Positions 16,170 to 24,157 of a DNA stretch of 64,000 nucleotides are shown here, piece after piece. Origin of the DNA: Inquilinus ginsengisoli_A. GTDB taxonomy: Bacteria > Pseudomonadota > Alphaproteobacteria > DSM-16000 > Inquilinaceae. The DNA lies in the NCBI RefSeq assembly GCF_031453975.1, contig NZ_JAVDPW010000003.1:372001-436000 (forward strand), given 5' to 3'. The notes under the pieces were generated by a model, which was given only the letters and a program-made list of their open reading frames with translations, was not told where the DNA came from and did no database searches. The position numbers were made by a program, and so were the translations under genes. Each line of letters opens with the position of its first letter. Positions within the stretch are counted from its first letter, which is position 1.

Positions 16170-17927
16170 TCAGACGGTTTCCGGCTCGCGGGCCGGGGCG
16201 GGGGCGAGGTCGACGATCTCCTCGAACTCGGTGACCTTGTCGATCTCCGGCCCCATGGCGATGTTGGTCACCCGCTCGGTGATGATCTCCAGCACCACCG
16301 GCAGGCTGGCCTGGGTCGACCGGGTGCGGGCCCATTGCAGTGCCTCGGCGATCTCGGCGGGGTCGAACACCCGGCGGGCGATGCAGCCGAAGGCTTCCGC
16401 CGCCTTGACGTGGTCGACGCCGTAGTCGCCGATCTCCGGCGCGTTGATGTTCTGGAACGAGAGCTGGACCTCGTAATCCATGTTGTAGCCGCGCTCCGCC
16501 TGCCGGATCAGGCCGAGATAGGCGTTGTTCAGCACCACCAGCACGAAGGGGATGCGGTACTGCGCCGCCACCGCCAGCTCCTCGATCAGGAACTGCAGGG
16601 AATAGTCGCCGACGATGCCGACCACCTCGGCCGACGGGTCGGCCAGCTTGGCGCCGGTGCAGGCCGAGACTTCCCAGCCCAGGGGACCGGCCTGGCCGCA
16701 GATGATGTAGTTACGCGGCTTGTACACCTTCTGGAACTGGCCGGAGGCGATCTGGTACAGGCCGATCGCGGTGACGAAGCGGGTGTCGCGGCCGAAGGCG
16801 GCGTTGATCTCCTGGAACGCGCGCTGCGGCTTGATCGGCGTGTTGTCGAAATCGGTCCGGCGCAGCATGGTGCGCTTGCGCTCCTGCACCGCGCCGGCCC
16901 AGTTCTCGTGCTTCGGCAGCTTGCGGCCGCGGGCCTCGGCGATCAGCGCCTCCAGCGCCAGCCCGGCATCGGCAACGATGCCCAGGTCGGGGCAGAACAC
17001 CCGGCCGATCTGGGTCGGCTCGATGTCGACATGGATGAATTTGCGGCCCTTGGTATAGACATCCGTCGATCCGGTGTGGCGGTTGGCCCAGCGGTTGCCG
17101 ATGCCCAGCACCACGTCGCTCTGCAGGAAGGTGGCGTTGCCATAGCGGTGCTGGGTCTGCAGCCCGGCCATGCCGGCGTTCAGCGGGTGGTCGTCCGGGA
17201 TGGTGCCCCAGCCCATCAGGGTCGGCACCACCGGCACGCCCGTCAGCTCGGCGAACTCGACCAAGAGGTCGGAGGCCTCGGCGTTGATGATGCCGCCGCC
17301 GGCGACGATCAGCGGCTTCTCCGCCGCCAGCAGCATGTCGACGGCGCGGGCGATGGCGCTCGGGTTCGGCGCCGGGCGCGACACCGGCAGCGGCGCGTCG
17401 GTCTCGGGATCGTAGTCGATGATCTCCTTCTGCACGTCGATCGGCAGGTCGATCAGCACCGGTCCGGGACGGTCGGAGCGCATGATCTGGAAGGCGCGGC
17501 GGAACACCCAGGGCACCTGGGCGCCCTCCATCACCGTGATCGCCCATTTGGTCACCGGCCGGGCAATGGCGGCGATGTCGACCGCCTGGAAATCCTCCTT
17601 GTGCAGCTTGGCGCGCGGCGCCTGGCCGGTGATGCACAGGATCGGGATCGAATCCGCGATGGCGGAGTACAGGCCGGTGATCATGTTGGTGCCTGCGGGG
17701 CCGGAGGTGCCGATGCAGACGCCGATGGCGCCGGCCCGGGCCCGGGTGTAGCCCTCGGCGGCATGGGTGCCGCCCTCCTCGTGCCGCACCAGCACATGGC
17801 GGATGCCGCTGTCCTTCAGCGCCTCGTAGAAGGGCAGGATCGCGGCGCCGGGCACGCCGAACGCCACCTCCACGCCCTCGCTGCGCAACACATGCACCGC
17901 CGCTTCCATCGCCGTCATCTTGGGCAT
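16170..17927 (-). CDS. gcl: Glyoxylate carboligase with Glu at the usual Val position
   Basis: A 585-residue thiamine-diphosphate enzyme joining two glyoxylates into tartronate semialdehyde plus CO2. It follows E. coli Gcl closely throughout: AFGVPGAAILPFYEAL, GTSGPAGTNMITGLYSA, HKEDFQAVDIAAIARPV, NAYLGLIRQAERGYNMDY and TERVTNIAMGPEID. At residue 50 it reads LVRHEEGGTH where E. coli Gcl has ARHVEGASH, so it carries the canonical cofactor-activating glutamate that E. coli Gcl famously lacks (Val51). It heads gcl-hyi-glxR. The 252-base upstream gap holds a repeat and a GTGAAAA inverted pair that may be regulatory. Confidence 0.92.
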   Translation of the reverse strand: MPKMTAMEAAVHVLRSEGVEVAFGVPGAAILPFYEALKDSGIRHVLVRHEEGGTHAAEGYTRARAGAIGVCIGTSGPAGTNMITGLYSAIADSIPILCITGQAPRAKLHKEDFQAVDIAAIARPVTKWAITVMEGAQVPWVFRRAFQIMRSDRPGPVLIDLPIDVQKEIIDYDPETDAPLPVSRPAPNPSAIARAVDMLLAAEKPLIVAGGGIINAEASDLLVEFAELTGVPVVPTLMGWGTIPDDHPLNAGMAGLQTQHRYGNATFLQSDVVLGIGNRWANRHTGSTDVYTKGRKFIHVDIEPTQIGRVFCPDLGIVADAGLALEALIAEARGRKLPKHENWAGAVQERKRTMLRRTDFDNTPIKPQRAFQEINAAFGRDTRFVTAIGLYQIASGQFQKVYKPRNYIICGQAGPLGWEVSACTGAKLADPSAEVVGIVGDYSLQFLIEELAVAAQYRIPFVLVVLNNAYLGLIRQAERGYNMDYEVQLSFQNINAPEIGDYGVDHVKAAEAFGCIARRVFDPAEIAEALQWARTRSTQASLPVVLEIITERVTNIAMGPEIDKVTEFEEIVDLAPAPAREPETV

Positions 17928-18011
17928 CGCGCCCTCCCGTTCAAAGGTTCCGGGGCGATGGTGGCAAGCGGGGCGGGCCGGGGCCAGCGAAGGCCTGAGA
18001 TATTCCAGGGC

Positions 18012-18045
18012 GTGAAAAGCGGGCGCCGAGACGGCGGTTTTTCAC
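18012..18045. promoter_or_regulatory. GTGAAAA/TTTTCAC inverted repeat upstream of gcl
   Basis: GTGAAAA (18012-18018) and TTTTCAC (18039-18045) face each other 85-118 bases upstream of the gcl start. Nearby TGAAATGAAAG and CTTTCAC repeat the theme. It could be an operator for the neighbouring IclR regulator or a hairpin at the end of the iclR transcript. Confidence 0.35.
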
Positions 18046-18080
18046 CTGATGAAATGAAAGGGCAGGCCTTCTTTCACCTT

Positions 18081-18170
18081 GTCATGCCACGGCTTGACCG
18101 TGGCATCCAGGGGCGGCCAGAGCCGCTCTTGAAAGCCCCTGGATCCTCGGGTCAAGCCCGAGGATGACAG
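18081..18170. repeat. Family A paired-palindrome repeat, copy 3
   Basis: The left end is TGCCACGGCTTGACCGTGGC and the right end is CCTCGGGTCAAGCCCGAGG, with inner arms ATCCAGGGG and CCCCTGGAT. It lies between the iclR stop and the gcl start. Confidence 0.85.
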
Positions 18171-18179
18171 AAGAAGGGG

Positions 18180-18980
18180 TCAGTGCACCCGGCCGCCGAG
18201 CTGGGCGGTGACCTTTTCGGCGGCCTGGCGCACCAGGATGCCGATCTGGTTGATGCGCTCCTCGCCCATGCGCTGGCAGGGGGCGGAGATCGACAGCGCC
18301 GCCACCGGGCGGCCGCCGCGGTCGAGGATCGGCGCGGCGACGCAGCGCATCCCCGTCACATGCTCCTCGTCGTCGATGGCGTAGCCGGAGCGGCGGGCAC
18401 GGCTGATCTGGTCGCGCAGGCTCGGCAGGTCCGGCACCGTGTTCACGGTCAGCCGGGTCAGGGCCAGGGCGGGCAGGGTGCGCGACAGCACCGGGTCGGT
18501 CTTGGCCGACAGCAGCGCCTTGCCGACGCCGGAGCCGTGCACCGGCAGCGGAGTCGACCCCGGCAGGCTGGCGCCGGGTTCGCCGAGCTGGTGCAGATAG
18601 AGGATGGTGCCGCGCTCCTCCACCGCCAGGTTCACGGTCTCGTGGCACAGGCCGAACAGGGTGCGCATCGGCGGGTCGGCCAGGCGGCGCAGCCCCATGC
18701 CGTCGGCATAGGCGAGGCCGGAGAGGAAGGCCTGCAGCCCGACCATCCAGCGCCGCGACGCCGGCTCGAAGCGCACGTAATGCGCCTCCTCCAGCGTGGT
18801 CAGCAGGCGGTGGACGGTGGGGGCGGACAGGTCGGTGGCGCGCGCCAGCTCGGTCAGGCTCATGCCGTCCGCGCGGGCGGCGACGGTGTCGAGCAGGCGC
18901 AGGGCCCGGAGAAGGGAGCGGACCTGGCCGGCCTTCGGCTGGTCCGGATGGGTTTCGTCGTCGCGATCGATCTCGGCCAT
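18180..18980 (-). CDS. IclR-family transcriptional regulator
   Basis: A 266-residue IclR regulator. A winged helix covers about residues 18-80 (MSLTELARATDLSAPTVHRL). The effector domain runs to the end, with VEERGTILYLHQLG, HGSGVGKALLSA, SGYAIDDEEHVTGMRCVAAP and QRMGEERINQIG. The start at 18980 (MAEIDRDDE) sits 19 bases after the guaD stop; upstream in-frame ATGs overlap guaD. AllR, the IclR-family sensor of glyoxylate in allantoin metabolism, is the obvious analogue, so control of gcl-hyi-glxR and/or puuD-guaD is inferred. Confidence 0.9.
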   Translation of the reverse strand: MAEIDRDDETHPDQPKAGQVRSLLRALRLLDTVAARADGMSLTELARATDLSAPTVHRLLTTLEEAHYVRFEPASRRWMVGLQAFLSGLAYADGMGLRRLADPPMRTLFGLCHETVNLAVEERGTILYLHQLGEPGASLPGSTPLPVHGSGVGKALLSAKTDPVLSRTLPALALTRLTVNTVPDLPSLRDQISRARRSGYAIDDEEHVTGMRCVAAPILDRGGRPVAALSISAPCQRMGEERINQIGILVRQAAEKVTAQLGGRVH

Positions 18981-18999
18981 GGCGCTCCTGACTGGACGC

Positions 19000-20343
19000 T
19001 CAGGCCGGTGACCGGCTTCGCGTACCCTCCCGTTCGTGCATGCGGCGCCCTTGTATATAGGTCGCCTTGATGGAGCGATCATCGCCCAAAGTCATGAGAA
19101 TGAACAGCTCCTCCTCCAGATCGGCGTCGACCGCCTCCATCCGGTGCGCCATGGCGCTGGTGGCGCGGGCGTCCAGCACCACCAGGTCGGCATGGCGGCC
19201 GGGGGCGATGGTGCCGATCTCGTCGGCCAGGCCCAGCACCTCGGCATTGCCCGCAGTCAGCAGGTGGAAGGCCTCCAGCGCCGATACATTGGCCCCCTGC
19301 AACTGCTGCACCTTGTAGCCCTCGCCCAGGGTGCGCAGCATCGAATAGCTGGTGCCGCCGCCGACATCGGTGGCGACCGCGATCCGCGCCGGCGGGTCGC
19401 GCCGCGCCAGGTCCTTCATCGGGAACAGGCCGCTGCCGATGAACAGGTTCGAGGTCGGGCAGAACACCGCGACCGAGCCGGTCTCGGCCATGCGCTGGCG
19501 CTCGCGCTCCTCGAGATGGATGCAATGGCCGAACAGGGTCTTCGGGCCGAGCAGGCCATAGCGGTCGTAGACGTCGAGATAGTCGCGGCTGTCGGGGAAC
19601 AGCGACCGGACCGCCTCGATTTCCTGCAGGTTCTCGGCGATGTGGGTCTGGACATAGGCGTCGGGGAATTCCCGGGCCAGGGCGCCGGCCGCCTCCAGCT
19701 GCGCCTCGGTCGAGGTGATGGCGAAGCGCGGCGTGATGGCATAGCGCTGGCGGCCGTTGCCGTGCCAGCGCTGCAGCAGCCGCTTGCTGTCGTCGTAGGA
19801 GGACTGGGCGGTGTCCAGCAGGCCGGGCGGGGCGTTGCGGTCCATCATCACCTTGCCGGCGATCATGGCGGTGCCCAGCCGCTCGGATTCGGCGAAGAAC
19901 GCCTCGGCCGATTGCGGGTGGACCGAACCGTAGACCGCGGCGGTGGTGGTGCCGTTGGCCAGCAGCTCGCGCAGGAACCAGGCCGCCTGGCGCTCGGCAT
20001 AGACCGGGTCGCCATAACGCTGCTCGGCGATGAAGGTGTATTTCTGCAGCCATTCCAGCAGCTGCGCGCCGTAGGAGGCGATCACCTGGGTCTGCGGGAA
20101 GTGCAGATGCGCGTCGATGAAGCCGGGCAGGATCAGATCGTCGGGGTAGTGGTCGACCGCGGTGCCGGCCGGCAGGGTCGGCAGCACCTCGGCTGCCGGG
20201 CCGACGCGGGTGATCCGGCCGGCCTCGCTGACCACCACCCCGTCGGGGAAGTAGCGGTAGCTGGCGGCGTCGCCGGGGCCCTTGGGGGCGGCGAGGAAGC
20301 TGAGGATGCGGCCGCGCAGGACGGCGAGGGCGGGTGGGATCAT
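19000..20343 (-). CDS. guaD: Guanine deaminase
   Basis: A 447-residue zinc amidohydrolase converting guanine to xanthine and ammonia. Diagnostic segments are PGFIDAHLHFPQTQVIASYG, the PF-type metal site, VQTHIAENLQEIEAV, LFGHCIHLEERERQRM and ATDVGGGTSYSMLRT. The ATG at 20343 is preceded on the minus strand by AGAGGA, and lies 13 bases downstream of the puuD stop. An upstream in-frame ATG inside puuD was rejected. It supplies xanthine to the XdhAB enzyme encoded at 29733-33552. Confidence 0.95.
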   Translation of the reverse strand: MIPPALAVLRGRILSFLAAPKGPGDAASYRYFPDGVVVSEAGRITRVGPAAEVLPTLPAGTAVDHYPDDLILPGFIDAHLHFPQTQVIASYGAQLLEWLQKYTFIAEQRYGDPVYAERQAAWFLRELLANGTTTAAVYGSVHPQSAEAFFAESERLGTAMIAGKVMMDRNAPPGLLDTAQSSYDDSKRLLQRWHGNGRQRYAITPRFAITSTEAQLEAAGALAREFPDAYVQTHIAENLQEIEAVRSLFPDSRDYLDVYDRYGLLGPKTLFGHCIHLEERERQRMAETGSVAVFCPTSNLFIGSGLFPMKDLARRDPPARIAVATDVGGGTSYSMLRTLGEGYKVQQLQGANVSALEAFHLLTAGNAEVLGLADEIGTIAPGRHADLVVLDARATSAMAHRMEAVDADLEEELFILMTLGDDRSIKATYIQGRRMHEREGTRSRSPA

Positions 20344-20356
20344 CTCATCGGTCCTC

Positions 20357-21616
20357 TTACTGCACCGCCGTGTCGGGGTCGGCGGTCCAGCGCCCGAGCA
20401 GGTCGCGCTCCTCCGGCGTGATCTCGCTGACATTGGCCGGCGGCATGCTGTGGGTCAGCACCGCCTGCAGGCGGATCAGGCTGGCGTGGCGCCGGATCTC
20501 CTCGGGCGAATCCAGCAGCACCCCGCGGGGAGCCTCGTGGATGCCCTCCCAGCCCGGCACGGTGGAGTGGCACATGCTGCAGCGGGAGATCACGACATCT
20601 GCGACCTGGGCGAAGGACACCGGCTTCAGGTCGGCGGCGGCCGTCTGCACCGGCGCGGGCAGCTCCTGCCCGATCCAGGGCTTGGTCACGGTCGACACCT
20701 CATGCTCGCGCGGCGGCGCCACGGTCGACAGCCAGATGATCGCGACCATCCCGATCGCCGCGACGCCCCAGGTCCACCACGGCGTCGGCTTGCCGGCGTG
20801 GCGCGCGTTGAAGAAGTGGCGGATCACTCCGCCCATCACCAGCACGATCGCCACCATCACCCAGGCGTAATGGGCACCGAAGGCCAGCGGGTAGTGGTTG
20901 CTGAGCATCAGGAACAGCACCGGCAGGGTCAGGTAGTTGTTGTGCAGCGACCGCTGCTTGGCCTGGCGGCCCAGCTTGGGGTCGGGCGTCTGCCCGGCCA
21001 GCAGGGCGTCGACCACCTTGCGCTGGTTCGGGATGATCAGCAGGAAGACGTTCGCCACCATCATGGTGCCGATCAGCGCGCCCATCTGCAGCATGGCGCC
21101 GCGGCCGCTGAACACCTGGGAAAAGCCCCAGGATGCGGCGACCAGCACGACGAAGCCGGCCCCGGCCAGCCTGATGTCGCTGTCGCCCAGCGGGGATTTG
21201 CACAACAGGTCGTAGACCAGCCAGCCGACAGCCAGGCTGGCGACGCTGATCACGATCGCCTCCTTCGCCGACAGCCCCATCACCTGCGGGTCGACCAGGA
21301 ACAGGTCGGCGCCGCGGTAGTAGAGGACGCAGAGCAGGAAGAAGCCGCTGATCCAGGTGGAATAGGCCTCCCATTTGAACCAGGTCAGCTCCTTCGGCAG
21401 CCGGTCCGGCGCCACCATGTATTTGACCATGTTGTAGAAGCCGCCGCCGTGGATCTGCCACGCCTCGCCGCCGGCACCGGGCGGCAGGTCCTCGCGCTTC
21501 TTCAGGCTGAGGTCGAGATGGACGAAGTAGAAGGACGACCCGATCCAGGCGATGGCGGTGATGGCGTGCACCCAGCGGGCCACGAAATTGATCCATTCCC
21601 AGATGATCAGTTCCAT
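20357..21616 (-). CDS. puuD: Membrane-bound cytochrome-type urate oxidase
   Basis: A 419-residue inner-membrane protein that oxidises urate to 5-hydroxyisourate and passes electrons to the respiratory chain rather than making peroxide. The N-terminal urate oxidase domain has about eight membrane helices (IIWEWINFVARWVHAITAIA at the start). The C-terminal part is a cytochrome c domain with haem-binding C346-S-M-C349-H350. No soluble uricase or FAD-type HpxO gene is seen in the window, so this is the urate-oxidising step here. First gene of puuD-guaD-iclR, divergent from a LysR gene. Confidence 0.93.
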   Translation of the reverse strand: MELIIWEWINFVARWVHAITAIAWIGSSFYFVHLDLSLKKREDLPPGAGGEAWQIHGGGFYNMVKYMVAPDRLPKELTWFKWEAYSTWISGFFLLCVLYYRGADLFLVDPQVMGLSAKEAIVISVASLAVGWLVYDLLCKSPLGDSDIRLAGAGFVVLVAASWGFSQVFSGRGAMLQMGALIGTMMVANVFLLIIPNQRKVVDALLAGQTPDPKLGRQAKQRSLHNNYLTLPVLFLMLSNHYPLAFGAHYAWVMVAIVLVMGGVIRHFFNARHAGKPTPWWTWGVAAIGMVAIIWLSTVAPPREHEVSTVTKPWIGQELPAPVQTAAADLKPVSFAQVADVVISRCSMCHSTVPGWEGIHEAPRGVLLDSPEEIRRHASLIRLQAVLTHSMPPANVSEITPEERDLLGRWTADPDTAVQ

Positions 21617-21784
21617 CGACCCGTCTCCGCCGTCCTGCTGGCCGCGCCCGGTTCCCGGGGGCTGTCCCTATCCTGGCCAGCCTAGTGAACACCGGCCGGG
21701 CTGGGGAAGCGATGGGGTAGCACAGCACTTTCAAAAGAAACGCTATAATGGCCCGGGGCGAATGCGCCGAAACTCGCCTCGGGC

Positions 21785-21862
21785 GTCATCCTCGCGAAAG
21801 CGGGGATCTCTTTGCGGTATAAGACAAAGTCCGAAGAGATTCCCGCTTTCGCGGGAATGACA
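21785..21862. repeat. Family F paired-palindrome repeat
   Basis: GTCATCCTCGCGAAAGCGGG on the left and CCCGCTTTCGCGGGAATGAC on the right are inverted arms around a 40-base centre with GGATCTC and GAGATTC. It lies in the puuD-LysR divergent gap (21617-21884), directly before the LysR ribosome-binding site. Only one copy was seen in the window. Confidence 0.75.
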
Positions 21863-21884
21863 ATAAACAGGGGGTCGCTGCGGA

Positions 21885-22796
21885 TTGGCGCTGCTGGAGA
21901 ACATGCGGGTGTTCGTGCGCGTGGTCGAACTCGGCAGCCTGTCGGCCGCCGGGCGCCAGGTGCGGATGTCGCCGGCCGTGGTCAGCCACCGCATCCAGCA
22001 GCTGGAGCAGCATCTCGGCGTCCGCCTGCTCAACCGCACCACCCGGCAGGTGCACACCACCGAACACGGGCAGACCTTCTACCGCCACTGTCTGGTGGTG
22101 CTCGACACGGTCGAGCGGGCCGAGACCAGCGTGGCCACCACCAGCGGCGTGCCGTCCGGCAGCCTGCGGGTGACCGCGCCGCTCGGCTTCGGCCGCCGCA
22201 TCCTGGCGCCGCTGGTGCCGCAGTTCCACGAGCTGTATCCGCGGGTCGACCTCCGGCTGCGCCTGTCCGACCACCTGCTGGACCTGCTGGGGGAAGCGGT
22301 CGACGTCGCCATCCGGATGGCCGAGATGCGGGATTCCAGCTTCGTGCTGCGCAAGATCGCCGATTGCCGCCGGGTGCTGTGCGCGTCGCCGGCCTATCTC
22401 GAGGCCCGGGGCGTGCCGCGGGCGCCGGAAGACCTGATGGGCCACAACTGCCTGCTGCTGCGCTTCCCCGGGTCGAGGCAGTACCAATGGGCGCTGGAGG
22501 GGCCGGACGGGCCGGTCAAGGTGCCGGTGCGCGGCAGCTTCGACGCCGATGACGGCGACGTGCTGACGCAATGGGCGGTCGACGGCCGCGGCATCGTCAT
22601 GAAGCCGGTGTGGGAGGTGGCGGCCGAGCTGCGCAGCGGCGCGCTGCAGCCGGTCCTGCCCGATCATCCGCCCGAGCCGGTGATGCTGGCGGTGCTGTAC
22701 CCGCATCGCAGCTTCCTGCCGGCCAAGGTGCGGGTGTTCTCCGACTATCTGGTCGAGCACACGCGGTCGCTGCTCAGCGCGGACCTCGCGCTGTGA
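21885..22796 (+). CDS. LysR-family transcriptional regulator
   Basis: A 303-residue LysR regulator. The winged helix is residues 1-60 (SLSAAGRQVRMSPAVVSHRI), followed by the effector domain opening GSLRVTAPLGFGRRILAPLV. The annotated start is TTG at 21885, preceded by AGGGGG. An ATG at 21903 would remove six residues (MRVFVRVVE) and is the alternative. Divergent from puuD-guaD-iclR, so purine control is possible, though the CrgA-like type often acts on unrelated genes. It converges with the desulfurase gene, overlapping it by 23 bases at the 3' ends. Confidence 0.88.
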   Translation: MALLENMRVFVRVVELGSLSAAGRQVRMSPAVVSHRIQQLEQHLGVRLLNRTTRQVHTTEHGQTFYRHCLVVLDTVERAETSVATTSGVPSGSLRVTAPLGFGRRILAPLVPQFHELYPRVDLRLRLSDHLLDLLGEAVDVAIRMAEMRDSSFVLRKIADCRRVLCASPAYLEARGVPRAPEDLMGHNCLLLRFPGSRQYQWALEGPDGPVKVPVRGSFDADDGDVLTQWAVDGRGIVMKPVWEVAAELRSGALQPVLPDHPPEPVMLAVLYPHRSFLPAKVRVFSDYLVEHTRSLLSADLAL

Positions 22797-23907
22797 TCGC
22801 CGCGACCAGGCGGGCCGCGGCTCTATCGACGTCGTCTTCCGTGGTGCCGCGGCCGAGGCCGAGGCGCAGGCTGCCATAGGAGTCCTCCGGCGACAGGCCG
22901 ATGGCGCGCAGCACATGCGACGGCTCCGGGCTGCCGGTCGAGCAGGCCGAGCCGGTCGACAGCGCCAGCTCCGGCAGGTCGAGCAACAGGTCGGCGGCAT
23001 CGAGCCCGGGCACGGTGACGTTCAGGCAGCCGGGCAGGCCGTGCGCGGCCGAGCCGTTGCGGCGGAGGTCGGGCAGGCCCTGCCGCAAGGCCCGGAACAG
23101 CCGCTCCCGCAGGGCCAGCAGCCGGGTCGCATCGGCGGTGCGGCGCCGGCGGGCGATGCGGCAGGCGGCGCCGAGGCCGACGCACAGCGCGGTCGGCAGG
23201 GTGCCGGCGCGGCGGTCCTCCTGCTGGCCGCCGCCGAGCAGCCGGGGCCGCATGGCGGTGCCCTCGCGCACGAACAGGGCGCCGATCCCCATCGGGCCGT
23301 ACAGCTTGTGCCCGGACAGGCTGAGGAAGGCGAGGTCGAGGGCGCGGACGTCCACCGCGCCGGTCGACAGGATCTGCACTGCGTCGCTGTGCAGCAGGGC
23401 GCCGGCATCGCGGCAGAGTTGGGCGGCGGCTTCGAGCGGCTGGAGGGTGCCGATCTCGTTGTTCGCGGCCATCAGCGAGACCAGCGCCGGGCGGCCGGCC
23501 AGCAGGCGCTTCAGCGCGTCGAGATCGGCGGTGCCGTCCCGCCCGACCGGCAGGATTTCGGTGGGATGTCCCTGCGCGGCGAGCTCCGGCAGGCAGGCCA
23601 GCACGCTGGGGTGCTCGATCGCCGAGGCGATCACCGGCCAGCCCGCGGGCGCGCCGCCCAGGAGTGCCAGGTTGTTGGCCTCGGTGGCGCCGCCGGTGAA
23701 CAGGATCTCGCCGGGCCGCGCGCCGACCAGCGCCGCCACCTCGGCCCGCGCCGCGTCGATCGCCTCCGCCGCGCGCCAGCCCGGCTGGTGCCGCGCCGCA
23801 TGCGGGTTGCCGACCGCGGCGGGGGCCAGCCACGGCAGGATCGCCGCCAGCACCTCGGGGTCCAGCGGCGTAGAGGCGAGGTGGTCGAGATAGAGCGGGG
23901 CGGTCAT
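22774..23907 (-). CDS. Cysteine desulfurase (NifS/IscS family)
   Basis: A 377-residue PLP enzyme releasing sulfur from cysteine as a persulfide. Marks are LYLDHLASTPLDPEVL, FTGGATEANNLALLG, the lysine site LSLSGHKLYGPMGIGALF and the active-site loop LSTGSACSTGSPEPSH. The start is 23907 (MTAPLYLDH); ATG 23925 is an alternative. It is the last gene downstream of hiuH-xdhABC and the transporter, separated from the BMP gene by a MITE-like repeat. In Rhodobacter, a dedicated NifS partners XdhC to sulfurate the xanthine dehydrogenase molybdenum cofactor, and the same role is inferred here. No IscU-type scaffold gene is nearby. Confidence 0.9.
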   Translation of the reverse strand: MTAPLYLDHLASTPLDPEVLAAILPWLAPAAVGNPHAARHQPGWRAAEAIDAARAEVAALVGARPGEILFTGGATEANNLALLGGAPAGWPVIASAIEHPSVLACLPELAAQGHPTEILPVGRDGTADLDALKRLLAGRPALVSLMAANNEIGTLQPLEAAAQLCRDAGALLHSDAVQILSTGAVDVRALDLAFLSLSGHKLYGPMGIGALFVREGTAMRPRLLGGGQQEDRRAGTLPTALCVGLGAACRIARRRRTADATRLLALRERLFRALRQGLPDLRRNGSAAHGLPGCLNVTVPGLDAADLLLDLPELALSTGSACSTGSPEPSHVLRAIGLSPEDSYGSLRLGLGRGTTEDDVDRAAARLVAAITARGPR

Positions 23908-23928
23908 GACGTCGGCGCCTGCCATCGA

Positions 23929-23970
23929 CAACCCCCTCCCCCTGCCCCCTCCCGCAAGGGGAGGGGGAGG
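23929..23970. repeat. Family C repeat, half copy
   Basis: AACCCCCTCCCCCTGCCCCC then CTCCCGCAAGGGGAGGGGGAG. A single half of the paired poly-pyrimidine element seen at 4960 and 35105. It lies just upstream of the desulfurase start. Confidence 0.6.
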
Positions 23971-24027
23971 ATATCGGGGAGATCGATGGCGACCGTCAGC
24001 ATCCAGCCTCCGCCCCAGAACCCGATT

Positions 24028-24149
24028 GAGAATGCGCTGGCGTGAGTCGGGTGGCGGTGGTTTCGAGAACCGGAGCGCAGCGGACATCTCGTCCGTGAGC
24101 ACCGGAAGCTTCGAGTCCGCCGTCAGACGGCCGCGCCAGTAGCATTCTC
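24028..24149. repeat. Family E MITE-like element, copy 1
   Basis: The terminal inverted arms are GAGAATGCGCTGGCG on the left and CGCCAGTAGCATTCTC on the right. The interior includes TTCGAGAACCGGAGCGCAGC and GTGAGCACCGGAAGC and is shared with the inverted copy at 60257-60376. It lies between the BMP gene stop and the desulfurase start. Confidence 0.75.
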
Positions 24150-24157
24150 AGCGGGCT

